Shown: positions 46,101 to 58,680 of the stretch, piece after piece
How positions within the stretch are numbered: the stretch's first letter is position 1
Layout: the number at the start of each line of letters is the position of its first letter
Origin: Gymnogyps californianus
Taxonomy: Eukaryota; Chordata; Aves; Accipitriformes; Cathartidae
Reading direction: 5' to 3'
Length of the DNA stretch: 64,000 nt
Assembly (NCBI RefSeq): GCF_018139145.2
Contig: NC_059473.1
Location: 61,052,707-61,116,706, forward strand
Translations under genes and position numbers: made by a program
Notes under the pieces: model-generated
Told to the model about the DNA's origin: nothing
What the model saw: only the letters and a program-made list of their open reading frames with translations
Database searches by the model: none

Positions 46101-49100
46101 TGATGACACTATTTGCAGTTGTAAGAGGTCTTTCAAATTGTGTGACTGAACCAAAGAACGCCACTGTGCATCCTAGAAAGTTAGAAGAGGTACTACCTAA
46201 AGAAACGAACGTACAGGCAGGTATGCTCAGTGTTAAATTTTGAAGCAAGGGAGATGTCCAGATAGAAGAGCAAACCTGGCTTAAAGCACAGCCAGAAAGG
46301 CAGCCACTTGTCACCTGCTCCTGATCATAAGGTTGGAAATCTCAACTCAGCTGACCCTGGCAAGGTCATATGCTGCATATACAGCTCAGCAAACCATTAC
46401 TCATGCAGAGGTAATGATCAGGGTATGAAACTACATGGTGGAACAGTTATTTGAGCACTAATCCACTCATACTTTTGCCTTGATGGCTTGGCTGGCCAGA
46501 GCGCTGTCTGGATGTGCTCCCTGACAGGGATGACAGGTGTGGCGAGTGCCCTAGAGAGACAGGCACAGAGTATTCAAATACCAGAGCAGCTCTGAAACAC
46601 AAACTACAACTGAGTGCCTGCAGGTTTCCTCCAGCTATCTACGGTCACTGTGTCAATCTCCTCTTGGTCAAACCACACAAGAAGTGACAGTACTCCCTGT
46701 ATAACAAATGCACATGGCCTTGAAAAGACAAAAATTACGGATGTCTAGTTGTGGGTAAGACTGTTCAGTTGTGGCTGAAACAATTTTTGTCCACTACTGT
46801 GGACCCCTCTTCAGCAAGACTAACATCCTTTGGTCTGAGGAATGCCATGGTGTGCATCCTCAGGTCTCAGAGCAGTGGGGTGGCCCCTTTCCTTGATAGT
46901 AAATGAAAAAGGCAATGTAATGTTGTCCAAAGACTTGGCCCTAGCAATGATGAGATTTTTATCAAGACGTGTTGAAATGTGGAGGGGAACTTCTCAGTAA
47001 GCTTATCAGTGGCTGGAGATTTATTTGTTTTCAAAATTTTTGGCCAGAAAGAAAGTGAACCCCGGCCAGTGCTGGTTGCTCTCACTGTACACAATAAGCA
47101 AACCTCACCAAATCCTCTGTACATCAGCCTTTATGAGGTCTGCAGGCAAAATTTTTAAATATAAAATGTTCATGGGGCACTCAGTTCATATGTGAAAGCC
47201 TGAATGTTATCTCAGCTCCCTGACAGTCACTCTATTGGGATGGATTTCCAGGCAAGGTCTGGAGGGATGGAGGTGGCACTGGTGGGGCAGAGAGAGAAGA
47301 AAGCATGGATCAGACTGCTGACAGCAGCAGCAGAGAACATCTCCGTCCCTCCTGGTCCTCCTCCATCCTCAGCTCTGCGTGCTGAATCTAAACCAATGGT
47401 TATGAGTGGAGTGTGCAACCCATGACAACAGCCAGGAGACCGAGACAAGGCAAACAGACCGTTGGAACAGATTTGAGAAAAGAAAAAGGAGGGAGGCAAT
47501 GGTGTGTGAACCACTTTGATGGGTTGGATGGGGAAGGTCCAGGATCAGATATAGAACCCCCAAACTTCCTAACCTGGGGCAACAGGAGAATGGTTCACAT
47601 GGGGCCTGAATTCAGCTGAAGCGAAATGGTCTTCACTTTGTCCAAGCCAGGAGGACCTTGAAGCACTGCCTCACGTTTCCCATGTGCTTTAACTGCCAAA
47701 GTGAGTAAAAGCCAGAGAGGACCCCTCCATGTTTCCCTGCATGCATACCTTGAGTGGGTCATGCTGTGCCCCATGGCCAGGATCACCTATTTGTGGACCC
47801 TAGGAGGCCTGGGGATGAGGCAGGTGCTGGGAAGCTCAGTATGATCAAGGCTTGGGGAGCCTTGCACTGCCCAGAGGCAGACATTTAGAGGCTCTGGTGG
47901 TAATTGGCAAAAGCTAAGGAAATGCAAAATGACAGGCAGAGCCTCTATCCCTCTATGTCTCTCACCTGTGCTCCGTGCTGTCTGCAAATACGTCGTCTCT
48001 TTTCTCAAAAGAGGCAACTGAAAAAGATTTTTAGTTGACTCTCTAGTGTTTTCCTGCACAAAGATGGAGGCATTATATTCCTGATTTGTCCTCGTCTAAA
48101 TTTTTTACATTATATTTTTTATTAACTCTAAAAACACATTATAGAAGAATGCAGTAAGGTTTAGGATCTTAAGTCTCATAGCAGGATTTGCTCCTTCAAA
48201 TCCGCTAATTGCTGTTATACATTCTATCCTAAGCCTTCCTTTCCCTTCTCCAACTGAGTTTATTTCTCTTTCATGTGCAATGGATAACTGGAATGAAACA
48301 AATATGTCTCCTTCCTGTGTATTTTTCTCATTCTCTGCAAGTTGAGTCCCAGTGTTTGAAAATTCTTTTCAGGGATGGAGTTTTTTTATGACATATGTTG
48401 AACATGTAGTAAGCATGTCTATAGCCCTAGTCTGAATTGTTAGGCAGTAAGGAGAAAGACTTACTACCAAGAGGCTTAAAGTTATAATTATTGCTGTTTT
48501 GGAGAAAGAGGAGGGCTTATGCAAGTGTTTAAATTGATCAAGCAATTACTTTTTATGCTAAGGGGTTTTTATTCCTATTCCCCTCTCACAAATATTTGTT
48601 GGAAACCAGTAGTTTCATTTCGCTCCAATAAGCACCAGACTCCTTTGGGGAAAAGATTTGCTCAAGGCAGATGCTCTGTTTAGCCAACTTCTTTTCTTTG
48701 GAGGGAAAAGAAAAAGATGTCAACACAAACACAAGTCTGTGATTGATGAGATGTTTCAGGGCAGTGGGGAATATTTCCAATTTTGTTATGCCCTTAATGA
48801 TGAAGAAACTAAGGAGATCCTAAAAGCTTATTTAACTTACTTAAACATACTTATTTGTTGGCCTCCTAAAGGCTAGACTTTTGCCAAGAATGAAATAAAA
48901 TAAAATAAAATATTTTTTTTTTCTGTTGAGTTAGGGATTTTTTTTAATTTTAACTTAGTTTTTGAGAGGCATGATTTGCATTGGTGCACAGCTGTGCCAG
49001 CCTGGCATTATGAATAAGATTAAGTGTGTGGTAATGAGTCCTTGAATATAGTGCATTTTTTTTGTTTGATCAGTCAGTCTAGCATAAAACTGACAATTCC

Positions 49101-49160
49101 TGTGGGCAATGTCAGCTGTGAGATCAAGAATTCAGTGGTGCCAGTGACCAACATCTGGTC
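46101..49160. other. Non-genic stretch, no gene recognised
   Basis: Slightly more GC-rich between 47200 and 47900, where frames of up to 95 codons appear on both strands without recognisable content. A TAAAA microsatellite with an adjacent T run lies at 48896-48922. No promoter or exon structure is supported. Confidence 0.6.
48896..48922 (+). repeat. (TAAAA)3 plus T10 run
   Basis: Three TAAAA units (48896-48910) are followed by TA and ten T (48913-48922). The A-rich run next to the T run makes a weak foldback. Treated as simple sequence. Confidence 0.85.
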
Positions 49161-49164
49161 TATT

Positions 49165-49196
49165 TTCTTAGAAAATCAGGATTGATTTTCTAAGAA
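49165..49196. repeat. Perfect inverted repeat, 14-base arms, 4-base loop
   Basis: Left arm TTCTTAGAAAATCA (49165-49178), loop GGAT, right arm TGATTTTCTAAGAA (49183-49196). The arms are exact reverse complements. The stem is AT-rich and the flanks stop pairing after the arms, so it is too short for a typical microRNA precursor. No poly-T terminator follows directly. Confidence 0.9.
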
Positions 49197-52100
49197 TAAC
49201 TGAGCACTGTAACCAATGGGTATTGATTATTTCAGGGAAAGGCTCTCTCCTATTAGACTTGTTTCCTTGCCATTAATAAGAAGACACTCGTTAGGAAAAG
49301 GGATCTGAATCTTGAACAACTTCACAGGAAGGGACCTCTGTTTGTCACTCATGTCAGTTCAGATTTGTATAGACAAATTTATAACATTCAGTCATATAAG
49401 CAACAAATTTTCCCTTGGAACTTACATAGGTAAAGAAGGAAAAAAGAAAGGCTTTTATGTCATCACAATATTATTCTTTCTCATCTAGACAAGCCAGTGA
49501 AGTCTTCCTAAGAAGACCTTCCCAATTCTGAATAAACTGCCTCCTTTTCCAAGCATTAGACTGATTTACCTGATCCTGCCTTAGGAACATATTATTTTTA
49601 GGAGTTTTGCCCATTTGGTTTGCTAAACAAATATAACTGTAAAATTAATGGGTTTTGCCTGCCCTTGTGTGTTTAAGACCTCATTCAAAATGAAATCTTT
49701 TGGAAGGATCAAAAAATATTCCTCTACTGTACTTCCTGTCTGGGTTTTGATTTTCTCTAAGTTCTCTTTTTAATGTTGTAATAATTGTTATGATACAATA
49801 GCTTTCATTTGAAAGAAGGAAAAAAATGTTTTCTTTGCTCTGCACGTCTAGTAGGTGCTCTTCATTTTACCTTTCTCATTTTTAACTCATTTATAGACCT
49901 GTAAGGTTTTTTGTGCTTCATGGCAGGAGACAGTGGCATAAGAGGGCACATAAAGGATACTTACTTGGCTCAGAGCAGTTACATGAAGGAAGAGGGATGA
50001 GGAGGGACCATGTTACCACGCAGCACCTGCGACAGGTAGAGCTCTTAGTATGTGCTGTAGCTCTTTCAACACTGTGGCCAAGTGGTCTTTCAGCTGCTGA
50101 GCCCATGCTCCAAACACAGCTTCTCTGAAAATGAGCAAGGTTCAGCTCAAGCCCAAAGATCCCAAAGAGCATGGATTGTCTAAGTCTGAAAATGCTCAGT
50201 GTGTGAGACATGACAGGTCACACTCTACTTCCAGTCAAGCTCTGGATCAATGCATTTGACTTCCAGCTTATTACTCAGAGTCTGTCTGACTAAGAGGAGA
50301 ATAATTTCCTCATCACCACATGTGGTATCACTGGCAATTTGATTTCCTGTTCCACCAGCATCACCTTGCAGTCCCAAATTAGAAAGTAATTTTTTGTATT
50401 TTAGTGTCTCTTGTAATACAGAGTTCCACCTTTCTTTTACAAAGAGGCAAGAGTGCTGTCCGCAGGCGTGGTTTCAATAAGTCCCCTTGTTAAATATGGA
50501 ACTCTCCCTAGACACTTCTCTGCAGCCAAAGATTTAAATATTCAAATAAATATTTAATGACTCGATGGTTTTCTTCTTCACTGGTGTGAATTTTCCTTTA
50601 CATGCCAGAGGGACCTAACAGAAGAGCCAAGTGGCTTGAATCATGATAACCATGTTGCCAGTAAATGGCAAGCTGTATGTTTTGATTGGCAAAGACACTA
50701 AGGAACATACCAGCTGTGAATTATTTCTTCTCCCTGAATAAGGGGGTTTGCAGGACAATTGAAAATAAAGCCAGGTAATCTTGGAATGGGAATGATAAGG
50801 AAGTTGGGGAAAATACTGAAAAGAGCTGAGAAAAGTCCAGAATGAGCTCCCTCATGTTGTTCAAAACTATGCATAGTTAGCATCTATAGTCAAGCTCTAC
50901 ACACCTTTGAGGAAGAGGGAGTGGATGAACCTGAATGAGGACAAAGACTCAGGAAAACCTACATTTATCCTCCTGACATAGCCAATATTAGATTTTCTAA
51001 AGAAGAGTGTATACGCGGGAAAGCTGTGAATTAGCACTCTTAGTAAACTGTGGAAAATCTTAGTTAAGAGATGGAAGCTGGAGATGGAAAGATCTTGTTA
51101 ATCCATCTAATTCAGAGTTATCACTCCAGGAGGGCTCCCTCGTGATATTTTCTAGTGACTCATCTAGCCTCACTTAAATTTATATCTATGAGGTTATTAC
51201 TTTCCCTTGCTTTTTAGGATTCATGATCATGGAAAGTGGGAACCCAGGCTTAACTGCTAAGAAGTTGAAATTTATTGCATCAGAATGCATGGCTCAGCTC
51301 CAGCAGAATGCTCCCTTATCCTTTCTCATCTAAAAACGAGCTTTTTTCACCTGCTCCTCAAATGTCATCATTCTTGATGTCTTGTACCTTAAGTACTCCA
51401 TAGAGCATGCCTAAATTATGTTTTTTCTGATTAGCTGTTACGGAACAAGATTCCTTCAGTACCCGATTAGCTGCGGGGTACCTACAGGGCAGTGCCAGTT
51501 ACAGACCTTGATGGACACAGACTTTATTGAAGTTATGGTTATCGCTGTGGCTGGAGCGGCAGCATGTATAGATTGTATACAGATTTTTAGGTGTGTAATG
51601 CTAAATGACTGGCATTGTCCTGTGTACTTTGTAGCCCCAAACAAAAAGCGATTAGATGAATAGAAAAGGCCATTAAACTATTCCTCTCCTGATGCCATGA
51701 GGTGCTAGCCACTGAGAGAAGGCTGGCCAGACACAGTGTGGGGCCCAGAGGTGAACTGCCCCTGTGCACCCAGCTGCTGGCTGGGTGATGCCATCTGTGT
51801 ATCGAGGCACAGCCTGAAGGAAGGGAGGATCCCAGAAAAAGACACGATGCATTTTCCTTTTGCTGGCAAGAGAGTGTACTGCCTTACACATAAACCACGA
51901 GAAAGACTTTGTTAAAACAGAAAAAACCCACATATTTTTCAAGTCCGGCTACCATGTAAACCATAACAGAATTTCTTGCAGGTATTTACATTTCAGGCTT
52001 TCAGGTGAAGTAGGACAAACTTTACAGATTGTCAGGACTAGAAGATGCTGGTGCCATGAGTTCTGAAGAATCTCAAACATAAAATTGCTAAACTATTACC

Positions 52101-55100
52101 TGTGGCAATAACACATAGTTTAAACTTTCAGCAATACTAAAGAAATGAAAGCTGACAAAGGTAAAAAGTGGTCTTGGAAAATGTAGACCAATGGGTCTAA
52201 TTTTTCATTCTGGGAAATCAGTAAAAAAACTAATAAAGAGTAGAATAAACAGATACTGGATAATACACTACAGGAAGGAACAGGCAATATGGATGCTATC
52301 AAAGGCAGTTATGCCTCACAGAGCTGTTGGAGACCTTTCTAGAGTAATATATGTAGATCCATGTAGTATATATGAACTTCCTACAAGCTTTCAGCAAGAT
52401 CATTAGCTAGAGGTCTTAAAAATACTGAAAACTCTTAAACCGCCTTCCAACTAGGAAAGAAGCCCCTTTGGGGTAAATAATTGCTAAAAGATAAAGAATG
52501 AAAACTAGCAATGGAATGAAGTTACTAATGTAGCCCCATGAGAGATACATTACTGCAGGCTGTACTGTTAAATATACCCATACATGACTTGTGAGGAAAA
52601 TAGAGAGGTGATGAAGTCTGAAGGTGATTTGGGATACTCAACTGGAAAGATGACAGTAAGAAGCTGGAGTGTAATATCACAGTATTGGGCAACAGGGAAA
52701 TAAAATGATAGATGAAATGTAATGTAAATTCCTGCACAGGGGGAAAAATGACAAATCCAGTCAATGGGCTCAAAATCAGCTACCAGCAATCACTTCAGAC
52801 ATGGCTTGTTTTTTATACTTTTTCCCAAGGTACCTGCAGATAGCCTCTATTGGCCAGACAAAATACTAAGCTGGATGAATTTTCAGTCTGAACCCATGTG
52901 GCATTTTGTTGTGGTTAGAAATTTTGATTGAAAAATTGGGAAGAGATGCAGACTTCATGATCCCACTTTAAATGTTTTCTGCTTTCTTATCCGCTCTGTG
53001 ATGATCAATTTTATCTTAAAATGTTTGAACCATTAATACTGTAATATTGCCAGAAGACAGACTTACAGGAAAATACATATAAATTGTGTCATTTTCACCA
53101 TGCAATCAAACAAGCAGAGGAAAGTCAGATGACATTGCAAAGGTGATAGGATTCAGGAATATAAGCATATGTAAATACTTGAATGCTTCTGTTTTAGGAA
53201 AGACATAAAAAATCATGTTTTAAATCTCTTGAGAGTTCATTTCTGATCCTGCGAGACACAGAAAAAATACTATGTTTTGGACAAGAAATGAATTTTAATA
53301 CTAGCCTGGCTAAATCCAGCATGGATGATTATATTTTATTTATGTAAATGTCATAGAAGGTTTTAACCTTTTTTCTTTGTTTTTTCTCCCAGTACTCCTA
53401 AGTGTTCTTGTACATATGCTGTATTGCACTTGCATTTGTTATGTTCCCCTGGTGCTTTAAGAGGTTCTTTTCTGTGCTGTTGTCAGAAGGATCAAGGTTC
53501 TCTGGAGGACGAAAGTGAAAAGCAGCATCATCAGTATCTTGTTCAGGGCCTTTCAGTCTGACGCTGTCAAGTTGTCATACATCAAAAACCATCTGGCAGT
53601 GGCCTTTATGCACCAGCACTGACGGTGGAAGGAGCAGGGGCATGGGAGGGACTGGCCATTTGAGGACCATGTCCTCACTCAGGGCTGTCCTCTAGAAATG
53701 TCCTAGCTGTCCCTTTCTCTCTGCTGTAGTCCATGCACAGTGTTGGATGGAAAGGTGGCATCAAAGAGTGATACCCACCCTCAGAGACAGAGAATATTCG
53801 TTTTCCCTAGACCACTCACTGCATATGAAGAGCCACAGTAGAACAGATACTGTTTACTGTGCTGTGCCTTCTTGGCCAGGCAGTACCACAAAGTGAGGGT
53901 CATCTTCTCCTGTTTCTTGATTTTTATTTCTCCTGCTTGCTTTTCCCCTAGATGCCGTCATAATTTCTACACTGGAATGTGCTGCACATGTTTGAAAAGC
54001 ATTGCCTTCTGTAAATCATAAGCTCAAGGGTTGCAAGCATTTTGCGATCCTTGTGTGGCAGTGAGTGGAACCTGGTCTATTGCTGAAACAGAACCTCTGG
54101 AAAGGGAGGAAGAATAAATCAGAAAATTGCTTCTGTCTGGTGAAGTAGAAAAAAAAATCCATGGAAAGAATTCCCCTTCATAAACTGTAGATCGCATTTG
54201 TAGTTTATTGAGCCCAGAACAAAGGTTTGATATCTATTTCCTTTCTAGTACAGCTCGTGAACTCACAACTGGAATTTGCTTTTTATAAAAGAATAAAAGA
54301 AGGAGAAGAAGAAAAAAAAAAGTGCAGTGAGCCAGCCCATAAAACAGTATTGGACTCTTTAAAATCATATTATAATTGGAATTTTTAAACCTATGTAGAA
54401 TCATTACTGCGCTGAAATACCTGAAATAAGATATTTTCAACATAAAAGTTAAACAAAAATAAACACCAGTAGTATGGGGTAGGAAATTACAAATTGAAGC
54501 ACTCATTATAAAAGGGATTATGGCTAATGTAAAATAGGCCTTTCACTTAACACTGCTCTGCTACTTTGGCAACTATGCACCAAGAGTTGCACGGTTGAAC
54601 AGTTGCATTATTTGTGGCTATAAAATGCTATGAGCAAATTCAAGTTACAGAATAAATAAGCTGAGAAAATGAACTTTGTGAGGAGTGCTCTTACACCACT
54701 TAGGCTTGCTCCAGTCCCAACAATGGTGATATAGAAAGGAAAACCAGAACAAACTCCCTAAAAAGGGCAAAAACTGAGTGCCAAGGCCACAAAAATCTGT
54801 GACTCTCGGTTTACCTTCAGTTCTTCCAGTCTGGGGTCTGGGTCTTTTTTTCTGAGAGAAGAAGGAATAGCTCTGGTTTCCAGTGAGAAAATAGCACACA
54901 GAGCCCACAATGCCTGCCGAGGACCAGCAGGTCCATACAGGTAAAGACCAAAGGGACTGCAGCTTTCCCAGGTTGAGGTCCAGCACCGTTCCCCCCAACC
55001 TTTCCCTCCCAAGTGATCCAGAGAAGCAAAGGAGGAAGAGGAGTAAGACAACCAAACCCAAGGCAGGCCTAGCAGAGGGAGATGTTGGCACTCCTACAAC

Positions 55101-58100
55101 TGGGTTGTTTGCCCCTTGCAGATGCATATTAGGTCACTGGAACCTGTGGGGCTAATTCCGACCTAACCTGATGTCATATGGCACTGCTGTTACGCTGCAA
55201 TCAGTTGTGGTGTGTTGCAAGATCAGAGTGAGACCCTGAGTTAACTGTTTAAGCTTTGAGAAAGTTTACTAAAAGTACTTATGAACACTAAGAGAAGACC
55301 TCTTGCAGTGACAAACTTTCTAGCCTGGAGCTGCATCAGTTATGGTTAAAAGCAAAGGATTCAGACTGTCCCAGGGTAAACACGTTGCTTTGTAAGCATT
55401 TATATCTTAATTCTTTAGAATTTATTACAGGGCTGGGAAAGAAGCAGCATGTGAGATAAATGGAGCGACAAAAAGATGTATGGGAAGAACCTGTGATTAT
55501 TAACTGAAACAATTCAGCATAGATTGTGATTCCACCAGTGTGACTATGCTGATTTATGCCAGCTGAAGCTGGAGTTGGTTGTTTGCTTGTCTTAATTGCA
55601 TTTAAAGTATTCATTTCTAATCCTCATGTTTGCAGAGAAGTGCTTGAAAACATAAGTGCATCTAATTGTTCGAAGAAGCAGAATGTAATCATAAGAGAAC
55701 CTAATGGTATTATTATTTAATCTTGTGGTATTTAAAGAAAATTATTCCTATTTTTTTCAGACTGAGAATTTGATAGGAGTTTTGTATAATGGTAGTTTCC
55801 CCTGTGTTTTTGTGTGTCTTTCAAACAGTGCCAAAAGACAGAAAACATTACTTAGGGTAAGAAATCTTTTGCATAAAAATTAGGCAAGTTTGACGGTAGC
55901 AGATGTAGTGAATGTAGTAACTTAATCACCCCCTGCTTATCTGGAGAAATTGATTGATTGCATCCTGTACGAAGATTCCTAGAAATTTTTGACTCTAGAA
56001 TTTGCAAATATCTTTTCTCAGAATTTCACACCAAAATAGTTGAAACCTTCTTTGACTGAATGACCAGAAAGAAAAGAATTGAAATCCATGACCACATTGA
56101 AATTAATTATAAACTTCTTATTCTTTTCAGGAGGATCTTTTTCCAATCAATTTAACATTGTAGCGTGTGCAGGTTTGGTCCTGCTAGAGACTGAATTCTC
56201 TGTCCACCAGCCAGATACAGAACAAGAAGCAGCCCGTACAATCTACCAAACCTTTTCTTACTTTTATGGCTTGCCTTTAGTCGTGATCTGCCAATGTTCA
56301 CTGAGTTACTGGTTTTGCTGCTGAGCCAGCCTATAACAAATGCCTGTTTCCTAGGGAGCTCAGATGGGAGGTGGGGAGCACAACAGCTTTGTGCTGCACC
56401 TCTGTGTGACCGTGCTGTGTGTTTGCGTGGTGTTCTTACAGGCACTGGCCAGGGGAGGGAAAAGACTAAACCCTTCCTGATACCTACATGCCTGTCTTCT
56501 TCACATACCAGTCTACTTGGTATGCTAAAAAGCCCCAGACACCATGTAAATGTAGAAAAATACTCAGTGAAGTGACAAAGACTGTTGCACATGAGCAATA
56601 AACATCACAAAGACGTCTAAAACTTCTTCTCTGCCTAATATTCTTAAACAATACCAAAAAGAGTCAAAACTGACACTGAGGTAGCTGTAGGCCCCTTCTA
56701 TTCACAGCCAGGTGCTCCAGAGCTGGGGGACCTTGCAGCTACAGCTGATCAGGCACTTCTGCTCCAGCTGTTTATCATTCACTCCCTCCACATGGATTTC
56801 TTTGTTTCCTTTTTTCTTCTTTTTCTTGAGGACGTCCCAATTTTGCTGAGCCCAACAGTTACCCAACAGCAGGTAGCATCCAGGGGGTTGACTTGCCCCC
56901 TTCAACACTAAAGAGTAGTGCCTCAAAGGATGGCCTACAAGCCAAATGGTATTTTGGGGGATGACAAACTTGAAGAGTGGCTCACAGGTCACGCTGCCAC
57001 AGGAGCCAGGTGACCCCGCCAGGACCCCAGCGCTACGGGGAAGTTGGATGCAGGCAGAGGTTTTGCAGGCATGTTGGGAGTTAAGTTTTGCGTGTACAAC
57101 ATGTGACTTGGTCATCCTGTAGATACTAGGTGAGACAAAGTTCATGCATGCGAAGAGCTGTATGAAACCCTATAAAACAGATAAGGTCATTCAGGAGGCT
57201 GCCCAAGGGGGAGGTAGGAGGTAGAGGCAGCTCTTAGACTGACTACTGCAGCCTTAATTGCCCACTCAAAGGACAGTAAAACTATTTTTAATTCTGCCGT
57301 ACACTGTAGCCTGCAATGTCCTCAGTTGTTGGACTTCTGCACTGGATGAGTTCAGAAAAAACTTATGCTGGTGCCTTGAGTTATTAGATCCTCTGCTGGG
57401 AATTCTCATTTCAGTGGATTTTCCCTGTATTAAGCAGGAAAAATCCTAGAAATTCTTGCAGAATGGGAAAAATGTGTTGTCCTCAGCGCTGCTTGCAGCC
57501 AGGTGGCACTGTTCAGGCACAGAGGTGCTCCTCTGAACACACTGAAGTGCAGGCTTGAAACCAACGTGGAATGAAAAGTGATTTCTGACAAAAAAACCCC
57601 TCCGTTCTGACCACTATTTCCCATAGTGGTTTTCTTTTTGAAAACATAAATAAATAAAAGGAAAACATCTGTCAGTGTCTGCAGGTTTTTTGTATATACA
57701 GTTTTTGTTTTAAAAATGAAAAAAGATGCTGAAGAATTAAAAATACATAATTTGTAAACATATCTCAGTAAAAATATTTGAAACTTTTCAAACATTTTCT
57801 CTTACTTCTCTTGAATATCTTTGTTGCCTTACAGCATTATACCAGACAGAAGTTTAACATTTAGCATGTGACAGATTTCATAGGAACACCTTTGGTCATG
57901 AGTCTGGGGGTCTTTAGTGTCACTGGTGAATCTCAGCGACATTTGCCTTTCCCTGCTTCCCCCCTGCTGTGCTTTTTCGTGAACTGCTCCATACAGAAAT
58001 TGGACTGGGTTTATTGAGCCAAGCATGTGCGGCAGCACTTTTCATGGAGAGGAAACAGCTCAAAGAAAGGTAAAACTTCCACTTTTGCATTTCTGACACT

Positions 58101-58200
58101 GCTGTGGCTACAGCAGCACAACGAGCACAGGCACAGCTGCAGTTGCAACCAGCAGCATGGCTTCTGGTGGCAAAGGTTTCCACACGGCTTATCATGACTT
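49197..58200. other. Non-genic stretch, no gene recognised
   Basis: Nine kilobases without a supported gene or named repeat. Several frames of 140 to 160 codons occur on the minus strand (54645-55127, 56152-56598, 56702-57145). At 54760-55050 three minus-strand frames and one plus-strand frame are open together, which points to low stop density and not to coding. Purine and pyrimidine runs occur near 54290-54325 and 56805-56830. Confidence 0.6.
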
Positions 58201-58289
58201 GCTCCGCGGCTGCTTATCGCTGATTATTCCTCAACATTTCTAGATGGGGTTTTCTCTAATTGTTCAGTACCCTGGGCCTGATTTAGCTT

Positions 58290-58680
58290 ATTTTTAATCA
58301 TCCGCCCATCCCTGAGCGCTCCTGACTCGCCTGAAGCCCTGGGGCTGCGCGGCGGGATGGTATCGCTGCGGCTCTGTCGCCTTCCCACGCGCGGCTTTGT
58401 GCCCACGGCTGCACCTGCCGCTGGGCCGCCGGCTAAGAATAGTGCCCCATTAGCTGGAGCTCTCTCTAAACTGCCGCCGAAGGAAAACAGACAGCGAAAA
58501 CCTCAGCGCTGCTGAGGGTCACAGAGGAAGCCTGGGGCTGAGATAAAGAGCACGAGGCTCTTCGGGTGCCAGCGGGGTGCTTTGAAAGCACTATCTCCTT
58601 TCTGCCCATGTGTCTACCGCCGAGCGTCGGTGTGCTCCGAGTGCCAGAGTGCTCACCAGGAGATCCACGGGGAGTTTGAG
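58290..58680. promoter_or_regulatory. CpG-dense mini-island
   Basis: I count about 32 CpG between 58201 and 58680, with 14 in the core 58321-58440. The core is 85 of 120 bases G or C (about 71%), and its CpG count is close to the random expectation, whereas flanking DNA is CpG-depleted. Words such as GGCTGCGCGGCGGG and CCCACGCGCGGC lie in it. Unmethylated CpG-rich DNA in vertebrates usually marks a promoter or enhancer. The island is shorter than typical gene promoters and I could not identify a first exon on either strand. It could instead be a GC-rich transposon remnant. Confidence 0.5.

Noticed and set aside
45772..46243. Plus-strand frames of 125 and 92 codons
   Set aside because: Both are largely antisense to the CR1 fragment and carry repeat-derived sequence.
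54645..55127. 160-codon minus-strand frame with hydrophobic segments
   Set aside because: Three minus frames and one plus frame are open together here, so stop scarcity explains it. Hydrophobic stretches alone do not show a membrane protein.
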